64,000 nucleotides of DNA from the NCBI GenBank assembly GCA_029207755.1, contig JARCOQ010000002.1:43727744-43791743 (forward strand). The letters run 5' to 3'. Source of the stretch: Chamaea fasciata (Eukaryota; Chordata; Aves; Passeriformes; Sylviidae). Below, in pieces: positions 41,401 to 53,400 of the stretch; the first letter of the stretch is position 1; every line of letters begins with the position of its first letter. Made by a program: the position numbers and the translations under genes. The notes under the pieces are model-generated. The model was not told where the DNA came from and did no database searches. It was given only the letters and a program-made list of their open reading frames with translations.

Positions 41401-44400
41401 CAATATAGTTATTCTAAAGCCTAAATGAAAAAGGAAACCGGGACAGGCTTGAGAATGCAGGAATGAGAGAATCACAGAATAGTTGGGTTGGAAGTGACCT
41501 TTAAAAGGCTGCCTAATCCCAACACCTCTGCAATGGGCAGGGACTTCTTCAATGAGATGAGGTTGCTTGGTGTCCCATCCAACTTGACATTAAAAGTTTC
41601 CCTGTCTATAACCTCTCTGGGCAACACGTTCCAGTGTTTCACCTTCATTCTAAAAAACTTTTATCTAAGTTGACCTTTCTTATATCTAATCTAAGTTGAC
41701 CCTCCAATTTAAAACCATTTCTCCTTGTCCTGTCACAACAGGCCTTGCTGTAGGAAGGCTGTAGTTGCTGGATTTGACAAGATTTGATCCCTTTTTCTTT
41801 CTTTGAAGGAGAGAAAAATGAGCAGGAAGTGGTGCTTTGATAGTCAAGCAGCGTGCAGCAGGTCAGAATAGATGGGCTTTTCTGTACATGAGTCAGCTGT
41901 CATTCTTAATCAGTGTTAGGTGGGTTTGAGATTTAAATTTAGAGTGAATTACACTTTTTTTTTTCCCCCTACTGATATTTCAGTCTTTTGGTGGCTTTGG
42001 AATTTGCATTTGCCTTAAAGGTGTGAATTCACAGCTTTCCTGAACTGATTAAATCTACACTATTTTGGCAACACTCTACATCTTTTCTTCTTCCCCACTC
42101 CCTTCTAAGAATACAACTTACTTGCTCTTTTGTCCCACTGAGGTGATCTGCTAAAGGAACTGTGGATCAGCATCAGTGGAAAGTCCAATGGACAAATATA
42201 ACAAAAATTGGGGGAGGATGGGGATAATGCAGTGCTGTAAGGTCTCTGACCTTGTGTGCCCTACAGGTGCATAAGCACTGCTGCTGCTACCTGCACAGAG
42301 GAGAGGGAAGAGAAATACCTGCTCTTCCAGGGCCACCTGCTGCTCAGTGTGAGGTGATCTTCAAGCTGCAGCTTTAATTGCTCCCAATTTAAAGCTGGAT
42401 ATACTGTTAGAAACAAGTCTTTCTATGCATCATCTTTAAATACTTGAAAATTACAAGAGAGAGCTTAAGTTCTTACACTGGCAGAGAATGGTGCCAGACT
42501 GTTCAAATACAGGGAAGAAACTAAACATTTTCCTATTTTTAAAATTTGAACTAATTGGCCTGTTCATATTTTTTTTGGAGTCACAAAAACTACAGTTGGA
42601 CTTCATTTTGTTTTGTTTTGTTTTTTTTAGCCATCAGAGCCTTGTGCATAACTGCAGTGTTGTGTATGGTTTTATGTATTAATGTTTTATGTTGCATATA
42701 TTATAACTTCCCTCTTCCTCTCCTGGTTATATTAATAGGTTGACTTACTTTGGATTCCTGAGCATTTTTAAAGTTTTTCATTTTTAAGACCTGCTTTAGG
42801 ATGGAGGTTGCTAACAATATCAAGGCGAGCTGTAGTGCAAACAATTATTTGCTTACTTGAAGGTGTGAAATTGAGGCTGCCACTGTTCAGATAATAATTT
42901 ATAGTGTGGCAGATAAAATGCAGTAGAATGTATTTTGGAGAAAAACATTGTCTGTCTTAGTGATGCCTCATGAAAATAACATGCAGGTTCATGAAAGATA
43001 TATTATTTAAATGTTTAAGTTTCCAGGTTACATGAGAACTAAATTTTGGGGGAGTCCTGTTTTTTTGAGAGAAATTGTTGTTTATAAATCATAGAGAAAC
43101 TTGGATGAACTAAAGAATTGGAATCTAAAATTGTTGCCAAACTACTAGAACCATGGAAATATAAAAAAAGGCTGATTTGATATTCCTAGAGAAGTGATAC
43201 TTTTGGTGACTATTAAAAACTTTTTTAAACTTCTGATTCTTTTTTAAAACAAAAAGCACCTGCGAGTTTGGAGTGAGAAAAAATGACTTGTATTGTCCTC
43301 AGTTCAATAATGTCATTAGAAAGTCTGTCACTTTCTGCTGTTATTTTGCAGAATGCTTCAATGAAATTAATTTGAATTGATTCACAAAATTCTTTTTTTT
43401 GATGACTGTGTAGAAGAGAGCAATTTTTTTATTTATGTAGTGACAAATTAATAAAGCAGATTTATTCTGGATGCTAACCGTCAGCAAACAATTGAAAAAG
43501 AAGGTAGCTTAACTTTTGTACATAAACGAGACTTAACTGTATAGTGGTACTGAATCTTCAGTACTCCTAAAAGTGTAGCCTTTTAAAATGTAGAAATCAT
43601 TTTTTCCCAAGGCCTACTTAAAAACGTGCCAATCTTCCTTTGCATTAAGGCTGTGCGGTGTGACTGCTGTAAGTCCCAAGGAGCCCTGAAAGAGAAGGTG
43701 CAGTGGCGCGGCGAGATGAAGCATTTCTGCGATCAGCACTGTTTGCTCCGCTTCTACTGCCAACAGAACGAGCCCAACCTGGCCACCCAGAAAGGACCCG
43801 AGAACCTGCACTATGGTAGGTGCTGCTTCAGGGCTGGAAGTGTCAAGCCAGATGCTTCTTTTAAATGAAAGATTGAAAGCTGCGTGAATTATTTATTTGT
43901 CATAACAAACCGCATAAGAGATTATCTTTTTCTGTGTTATCATCAGAGGCAGCATTGAGCTGTTCTGGGTTACGTGTAATTTTAGTGCTGTATCATCATG
44001 GGAACAGAAAATGTTTTCCTCTTTCGTTGTGCTCCACTTTGTCATTACTTGCTCTATGGAAACACCTCTCAAAATGCCTTTTGGTGACAGAGAACAGATG
44101 CACTAGGAATGAAAAAAAAATACATTAAATGGGATTAAAGGAAATAAGTGAAATGGAAATGAAAATACAATGAAAATATCTAGATAAGGGGAATACATTG
44201 CTTTTTTTTCCCTTTCTGTTGGCAATAGGTACCGTGTAATTTTGCTGATGGGCACTGAATATATGTTTGTGGTTTAAATGTCAGGCAAAGTTCAAATAAA
44301 CCAGCTGTTAAATTAATGCAAGTATGGTAACTCAGCTTCTTTGTATAGCCATTTTCCTACTTGAACGTTTTGGTGTTTACTTTTCTGAAAGAGACTGTAT

Positions 44401-47400
44401 TCACATCTGGCTAAAGCACTGATTTATCATTTGCCTTTGTGTAAGGCTCAATACTTTAGTGTTGAGGGAGATCAGAAGGGAGATGTCCATGAAGGATAAG
44501 TCTTGTGTGCAGTTCTCACCTGCAATATGGTACTAATGAGTTCTCTTGTTGTGATGTTATGTTGGTGTTATCTTGAGTTGCTTACTGAAATTTGCTTTGC
44601 TTTTGAAAAAGAGAAAACAAATTCTAAAAGTGTTTCCTTATACTTTTAGATCAGGGCTGTCAAACCCCCCGGACAAAAATAACAGTAAGTACATATATTT
44701 AACGCACTTATGTATCTAACTCTCTCTCTCTAAAACAGAATTAGATGTACTTAAAATGTGAGGTACCAGTGAATTAAGGGATGCTATTAAAAACCACAAA
44801 TTAGTGTCTTTGAATGATCCTAAGCTAAATTTATGAAACTTTTTAGTCACTTTTGCATCTATAGGTGAAATAAAAATTTCAAATATTCATCCTTTCTTTT
44901 CAGTGTCTTCTGGGAAACTAAATCATCAACCATGGGTTTTACATCCATAGTGCATATAAATGTTGCTTAAAATTAATCACCAAGCCATGTGTCTTATCCA
45001 CATGTTTAGACTGATTCGGCATATTTATTGAGTATAGAAAGGGAAGAGAATTTCACTGCTGGGATATTAAGGTGGTAGCTCAGCTTTAAAAAGCTGAAAA
45101 TAAATCTTCAGTTCTTAAATTTTATCCTTCCCAAGAGTAGAATTCTCCAGGTGCTCAAGGTCTGATTGACTTGGTTGCAGAGTAGGGAAGCATAGCCTTT
45201 TGCAGAATCACTGTTGGGAAGGGTCGCGATCATCAGTGGAGCAGCAGCCTTCATTGTGAGTTTCAGTTTTTCTCAGCTTGTCAGAAGTACTGTTAATACT
45301 GTTTCTAGTTAGCTTAGTGTATTTTGTTTGAAACTGTAATGGTTTCATGTTTGCTGAATTCTGTTTGCCAGATTTAGTGCAGTGATTTGAGTGTTTACTC
45401 TTTTTGGGGTTTTTTTTGTAAGTTAGGATTAGGAGAGAAGCAAAAGCAGGTTTAAATCTTAAAGGTATAAAGATGCATTTTATTAACACGCATTAAAAGA
45501 AAAAAAATGAGAATTAAACTGAAACTTTTAAAACACTTTTTCTCCTCCCTGGCAGATGTTCACTTTCCCACTATGAACGGTATATGTTCCCAACAGAGAG
45601 ACAAAACCTGTGATTTTTAGTTAGTTTCACTATTTGAAAGTAATCTTTCATCAGTTCTTTAGGAGAGGAGTCTCCCTTAGAATGTCTATGGAGTTTCTCC
45701 ACTGACAACATAGAACAGTTCTCTTGTGGGTCTTAACTCTCACAAAATCAGCCGTCTGGGAAACCTGCTTTTGTGAAGCCCCTCCCATTAGCAGCTTTTC
45801 TAACACTGCATGTGGGTTATGTTTGTTTATTTTAGGGTACTGTTTAAGGATGCCTTTTTTAGTATAAAATAAATGTTCTCTTTTTCTATTTCTAAAAATC
45901 ATCTTCATCCTAAGGAACAGAGGCTTCCCTTTTCTTTGGGAGCGAAAGACTTCACATCACTTTCTTTCTATCTTCCTCTGCTCAAAGTTTCCTATTAAAT
46001 CTCAGTTATATCAGTCTACGACTCTAACTAGATTTCTGCATCCCCCTAGCAGCATTTATATGTTACAGGGAAAGTTAGTCTGGTTTTTATGGTTTTATAA
46101 GAGAAGTTCAGCAAAATGAGGCAATTCTTCACTTCTTTATCTTATTTAGGACTTAAGTCTCCCTTTTCACTGACTTGCGTCTCTTGCCATGTTTTCTCTA
46201 CGCTCACTCTGTCCTTTTCCTCTCACTCAAGAGAAGGGGTTAGGAAGCTTAGGAAGCCTCCATACACAAGGAAAAAAGTACTATCATGCCTAGGCCTGCG
46301 GTGGTGGCATGATCTCTGCCTGGCTGCAGGGCTGTGGAAGTTTAAAGCTGTGCTGATGGGGGAGGCTCAGTAACTGCGGCCAAGACCTCAGTAGCCGGGC
46401 TGGTGGATGCCTTCACCCCTTCCACCCCTCCGTCTCATGGCGTGCTGCTCCTTGGGGCCTGGGGGATATCTCTTTTGGCCTGGCGGTGGTGGGGGGGTTG
46501 GGTAGGCTTTAAAGTTAGCTGGATTTTAAGCTGTAACCTCCCCTTGACCCCGCTGGCAGCTGAGGGGGCCCAGGGGCACGGCCAGGCCAGGGCCGGCCGT
46601 GTTACCTGTTCCAAGGCAGGTGGGAAAAGAGCAGTTTCCCGGAATCGTCTGATATTTGACCCTGTGTGTGCACAGAGATGTATAATTCCTCTATTGGCTA
46701 TAGTAGCTATCACTTTCGAAACCAGTCACTAATTGATTTAACTATAACTTCCTGAAAAAATCACTTCCCCAATGTCAAACTACCACTGAAACTTAGTTTT
46801 GTTTTGATTTGTTTGTCACATGGAAGGTCTGAGAGACTTGCCTTTTAAATGCACATAGGCATTAAAGATAAATCTTAGATTTAAGGGAAAGTTTTTGATG
46901 ACAACATAAATATATTTGTGAAAAACACAGAAAATTGCTTAGGTGACTAGAGACGTTAGACAAGCCTAGCTGTCATGTTCAAAACTTTCAGTATTTTATG
47001 TTTAATAATGTTAATTCAGTCCATAAATTTTTAAAGATTGTGTTAAAGCTGTGTGTGACACAGTATTTTTTAATGCATTTTAGGGAGTGTACACCTGTTA
47101 GAGCTGTTCTTGAGACTGAGCTTTCTTTCCATATCCAAAGGGACATATGGGGCTAGTCTTCCTACATATGACCAAATAGAACTGAGGGTTTTTTTCTCAA
47201 ATCAGGTTCTAAAAGAGGTTCTAGGGTGCAAAAAACACATCTGGAACAAGAGGGGTTTTTACCTCTTGACTGTAAGGACATAGTTTGAACATTTTGGGAT
47301 GTTCCCTGTTATTTGTTGTCACTGTTTTAGAGCCAGCAGGGGGAGCACGAAGTTTATACTTTAGGTACTAAAAAAGTGTTTAGAGAATTTCCATTCAGAA

Positions 47401-50400
47401 ATGCCTTTTTTTTTTTTTAATGATTTTTGAACTATGGCATAACTCAAGAGGGTTAGATCTTGAGCTTAAAGTTTGTTTGTGCTGCTCATAATGAACTCTT
47501 TTTACAGCTAAAATTATTTTATATGTTATAAAATTGCTTAAATTATGCTTTTACTTAAACAAGAACATAAAATCTTCAGAGTACCTTCAATTAAAAAAAA
47601 AAAAAAGGAAATGAGCCAGATGTGCTAGCCCTGAGTAAAGTACAACTGCTGTTATGATCCTGGCAGTGGCAGCTTAATACTAGGAACGTAGAATAGCTTG
47701 CAGTTATAGAATAGTAGTTGGTGCTGTTGTGTTGTGCTTCTGTGAGCTTCCTGTTCACTATCTCATTTATAAAAAGTATCAGCTGATACATTAAGTCAAG
47801 AATTTTGTGTTGGAATATGTGTGGTGCAACAGCACCTTCTCTTATTTGCTTGTCTGCAGGGCTCAGCTCCACCACCTTCTCCAACACCTAATAGAGAAAT
47901 GAAGAACAAGGCAGTTCTTTGCAAGCCTTTGACAATGACAAAAGCCACGTACTGTAAACCTCATATGCAGATGAAATCTTGTCAGACAGGTAACTCCTGA
48001 ACTGTGCTAGAACTAATTTCTTCATTGCAGCTTTTTCCTAACTATTACTGTCTTTTAACATATTGCAAATATTCTGATTTTTTTTCCCACTAAATGGCAG
48101 GTGTAAATTTTATTTAAATACCTGGCAGTATTTTCCTTTTTCCTTTTTCTTTTAACAGAAAATGAGTGGAAAAAAGAGTATGTCCCAGTGCCTATTCCTG
48201 TACCAGTCTACGTTCCGGTGCCTATGAACATGTATAGTCAAAATGTTCCTGTTCCTACCGTGGTTCCAGTTCCTGTAAGTGAGACTTCAGCTTCATTTTA
48301 AAATTGGCATCCATTCACATGCATGTGTGGGACCACCTTGTGTTGCTGCTTGTTCTCCTTCTGGTGTATCTAAAGGATTGCAGGGTGCAGCAGGACTGTT
48401 TATTGAAAAAGCATTAGAATCTGACGGTGGCACTTGATTCCCGGGTTATTCTCTAGGACCTGTTTGCGTACTTCCAGTGTGAAAATCTTGTGCCACTTGA
48501 GCTTTTTAGGAACAGTTCTGAATGATGCGTCTGCTTTTGCTGAATATGCTGAATAAGCCTTTAACAGCAAGATTTGTTCTTGTAATAAGGAAGCTGAAAA
48601 GGTTGTATTGGGAAAGGATGGCAGAGTGTGGGATAAACAGTAGGAAAAAACAAGCCAGTAAAACAAGATGCTGATTTGTCCAAACTGTTAGTCCAGACAA
48701 ATTGTTGTTAGTCTGAGGTTATAATCAGGTGGGCTTGAAGTTCCAAAGACCCTTCGGTTCTTTCTTTGACCAGCTATATTTTTTTTTTCCTGTGTCCTTT
48801 CCTGCTTTCCCTTTTGTTCATAGCTCCTTCATATTGGGTTTTTAACCTGTCAGCATTTTTTGTTAGCTCACACTAGACTGACTTGTTTCTAATTTGTATC
48901 AACTATCTCTTCCAGAAGAAGAGTATAGAATTTTTGTGTGGTTGTTGGTTGCTTTGTTGTGGCATTTTTTCTTTCCTAATTATCTCTGCCTCCCTGTCTG
49001 CACAGGTTCCAGTTCCAGTTTTTTTGCCCACTACTCTGGATAGCACTGAGAAAATCCTTGCAGCAATAGAAGAGCTGAGGGGAAAAGTGCCCTCAAATCC
49101 TCTGGAAGCTGAACTACTGAACCTGTCAGGGGTGGTGCCTGAACATATTGGAAAAGCTGAAGCTTCTGATGTGACCAGTGAGTTTCCTAATGAGTTTGGA
49201 GTGGTGGGGGATGTCTGTGACCAGAAGGATTGGGTTTGGTTTTTTATTTTAGGGAAAGTTTGAGTACAACAGTGCTGTCATTGAGGTTTTATATTAAGTT
49301 GCATTGTACTTTAAGGTCAGATGGCAACCAAGTACCACACAGCCACTTGCTTACTCCCCTCCCACCTGGTGGAAAAGAGATTTGGAAAAAAATGTAAACC
49401 TTGTGAGTCAAGAATACTTTAATAATTGTAACAAAATAAAATACAATACTAACTATACTGGCAAATACAATTAAAAGAGGGGAGAGAGGAATAAAACAGA
49501 AGAAAACTAAGTGATGCACTGTACACGTGCTCAGCACCCGCTGATCCATGCCCAGCCTGTCCCTGAGCAGCAGTTGGTGGTCCCCAGCCAACTTCCCCCA
49601 GTTATCTACTGAGCATTGTGGGGTGTGGGATACCCCTGTGCACACTTCAGCTCAACTGTTCTGAACATGCTCCCTCTCAGCTTCTTGTGTGCTCTGGCAA
49701 AGCATGGGAAACTGAGAAGTCCATGATTTAGAGTAAACACTACTGGGCAACAACCAACATATTATTCTCATAATAAAAATTTATATCTGAAGATCAAAAA
49801 GTCCCACATACTTTGTACTTTCAGTTTCTCAATGCCCGTGTCTCTTTACTCTTCTTTCCTGGCTCTGCTTGCCCAAATCTTCAAGTCTCTTCTGTATCTT
49901 TCCAGGAAAATTTGCCTTCACTCAGATGAAATTTTGAAGGTTTTTTTCCAAGGTCTTTCACCAGATATCTGAAAGGTTGTTGACAAATTACATAAACTTA
50001 CACTTTGTGCCTCATTATACAGGAAGCCAGTGGAGCTGCAGTCCCGGGAGGCTTACTGTATTAAATCTATTGCCATTCTTCTACTAGAACTGCACTTTTC
50101 TGGTAGTACTGCAAGGTTGTCATTTTCAGTTTCTTGCTCTCTGTTGTGAAGCACAGCTAGCTAAATGAGCAGATGTATGGATCAGAGCTTGCTCACTTGC
50201 AGAGTACTGAATTTGGAGCAATCAGGGTTTGCCAGAAGCTGGAGATAGTTCAAGCTTTGTTTCTCCCTGCCTTCCTGCCTTATTGAGAAACAGATCCTAG
50301 AAAATTAGACTTGAAAGTCTGTTCTGTTATGACATGATCAGGTAGGAAAATAGATAGTTAGGTTTGTCAAAATCATTTGAGTTCTGGGATTGGTAGATAT

Positions 50401-53400
50401 GATCTAGGTTCACCAGTATTTGATTTTTCTATATGTGTGCTTGCTGACTCACCTTCATGGAGAAGAACAATGGGCTAGCAAGTGTCTTTTATGTTTGAAG
50501 TAAGTCAGGTGGGAGAAGTAAATCTGAGCTCCCAAGAACAAGAAAATGTAGCATGGTAATGAGCAGAACAATCAGTTTTAGAACAACTCAGCTTCTAAAG
50601 TTACAGATCTGCACCATTTGGCTAATCCATGTGTTGGTTGAAATAATGAGATTTTCTTCCTTTTCTTTTAAACAGATGTGATAGTTGACTCAAATCTCCT
50701 AAACTCAGAGTCACGGACGAGCTTGCCTGATGTTCCGTATGAGCCAGACCTTGATATTGAAATAGATTTTCCAAGAGGTAATTCTTCTGTGATTTTAATA
50801 GATACTGTGACACTGTGGGCAGCTGTTGCACCTTGTTTAATCACCTTTCAGAGGAGCTTTATTTGATTGCAGGGTCCACCTGACTGACTGTTAGGCAAAA
50901 CTTTGCCATGCCTTTGTAAGCTGGGGGACTTCTGAATTAGTTCTTCCATCTTTCTAAATAAAGTAATTGAAACAATGCAAAGAAAAGGGAAAGTTAACTA
51001 TTTGCAAAGAACTTGGCTGCATCATTTATTTTGAACGTTGATTTAGGAGAGTTATTTTGAAGGCTCGAGGACTCAAATGGCATGTGTCATGTAAAACATA
51101 ATGAATGTGTTCTTCAATCACCAGGTGTTTTCATGGTTTAGAGAAGAAATTACTAAAGGGTCAACTTCCCACTCAAGTTTGTTAGTAATTTGCAAGTTGG
51201 CGTGCTGCACATCACTTGTGTTACTTTTCAGTATCTTGGTAATGTCAGCCTCTGCATTTGAAATGGTAGCGTTATTTGAATTAGCAGGAAAAAACCTACT
51301 GCTTTGAGACCTTTCTTGAAAGAGACTCTTGGTGCTGTGTAGTACAGTTTCTACCACTCTACAGAATTCAGGGAACAGTGTCTGTTTCCTTACACCATAC
51401 CCCAGTCAATCTAAGATCTAAGAAAGCTTCTGGCTGTAGTTACTGTCCCTCTTACCTAACTTCTCTTGGACACATGACTCTCATACCTCGCCTGGGCAGG
51501 TTCTGTATGAGCTGACAGGCTTCTTTTGTGCTGTGTTGTAGATGCCTGCAGTAGATGCCCAGTTTGCTCTGTGCCTAATTTAAAGACAAAGCCTGGGGCT
51601 TAGTCTGACCTTAATCTTGGGATGTTTATTAGTCAGATGCATACTAGGTTTTTAACCCTCTTCATAAGCGAAGCTGGGTACATGAGCTAGAAAAACCATA
51701 AAAGAAAAGAAGTAAGCAAGTTGGAGCAGTAAGTGGCAGCAGTCCATAAGAGCCATTGATTACACTGAAGTGCTTCTGAGATAAGACTCTTTGTGGTATC
51801 AGGAGGAGGACTGCTTCGGAGTCTGGGGCAGAGTTCTGAAATCTCTGCATGTAAGTGCTATTTCATCTGCACCCGTTGGAAAGCTGTCGTAAGAAATAAG
51901 GTGGTGAAATCAGGCTATCAGAAGAGCATTCAATTTTGAGTGAAAACATTCTTTGATGGCTAAATGAGGGATGAATCATCTTCAGTAAAGTAAATAAAGG
52001 TGGGGCTTGCAACAGTAAATCCATTCAAATGTTGTCTCATTCCTCAACATTGCCTGAAATAGAGTCCTCAATAGTACCCCTGAAATGTTAAATCAACAAT
52101 ATTTTGATGTATTGCCATACATTTGCTTATCAAACTTATCTGTAATATCCTTCATGAGCTAGACCTCCACTACTTGTATAGATACAGACTAAAACCAGTT
52201 TCACTGAAGGAGTTTGCCTTCTGATCTTAATGTTTTTAGCCAAGTGTAATGTGCTACAAGAAATAACAAAACATGAATAGAAAAAATCTAAATACATGAA
52301 CAAAGCTGCATGTACTAAGTTAATTAGTATTTCTTCCAGCCATAACTGCTCATTCTCACCATACCTAAGAGTTTTTAATACCAAAGACAGCCTGGGCAGA
52401 AAACATTATGTAAGAGTCTACAACAAGGAATTCTGCCTTAGCAACTTAAGATAATACTTGAAACGTTGAGCATTGTGTCCTCTGAAACTTACTTAGAAAT
52501 GAACTATTTGACAGCTTTGTCTCACAATTTGACAGCTTTGCCTTAGTTTGAATATAAAAACAGGTTTGTTTCTTTTGTGAACAAATTCCAGTGTTTGGTT
52601 GTATTTATTTGTGTGCCTTTGTGGACACCTTATGTTAAGGCACACTAATATCGTTAATTGGGGTTTTTTTCAAAGCAGTGTTATTTGAAAGACATTTCGA
52701 AATAAGTTTCTGTTAATGTATTTTCAGCAACTGAGGAGCTTGATACAGAAAATGAGTTTTTGTTACCTCCTGTTTTTGGTGAAGAATATGAGGAACAGCC
52801 AAGGCCTCGGTCCAAAAAGAAGGTAATTTTTTCATGCTATTAAAAATATCAAGAAAAGCACAAAATTTATGTAGGAAAAAATATGCAGTTGTTGTTTTTT
52901 TTTTTTCCTGTTAGTTCTCATGCTGATTTACAGCATATTATTGTCTACTCATACCTAATATCCTATCTTTATGCCATAAATTGATACATTTCAAGTAATA
53001 AAATCATTTCAGTGGTATGTCTGTTGCAGATGACTGTTGGATTTGATAGGAGTGTGATTTGTAAATTCTGGTCGTGTTTTTGCTTCACAGTGGCAGGACT
53101 ATTGATGAAAGATGCCACTGTGTATATAAATACTGTATTCTTAGCAATGCTATTTTACCTTCTACTTTGAACAAAGGTGTCTTGGTTTAATTTGATAGTA
53201 AGATGGAAAAACATTAGCATTACCATGGTTTATAATGGGAGCTATAGCATTTCCTTTATAAAAGAGTTTAAAAATAAATTTTTAATTGCTTGTAATTTTC
53301 CCAGACTTTATTTTAGTCAACCTTAGTTTAGACATTGGTTACAAATTAACCATAGTCTTTTATTTCGCTGGACACTACCAAGAAATAGTTTCCTATGCCT

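Larger units (their letters stand above)
37600..43649 (+). other. Intron W8-W9, 6 kb, GC-AG type
   Basis: Starts gcaagtaact and ends tgcattaag. AT-rich. It contains a minus-strand CR1 3' fragment (41465-41760), a (GGAA)n run at 41080-41099 and a T run near 41350. Open frames such as 37819-38064 are not recognisable. No other feature seen. Confidence 0.85.
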
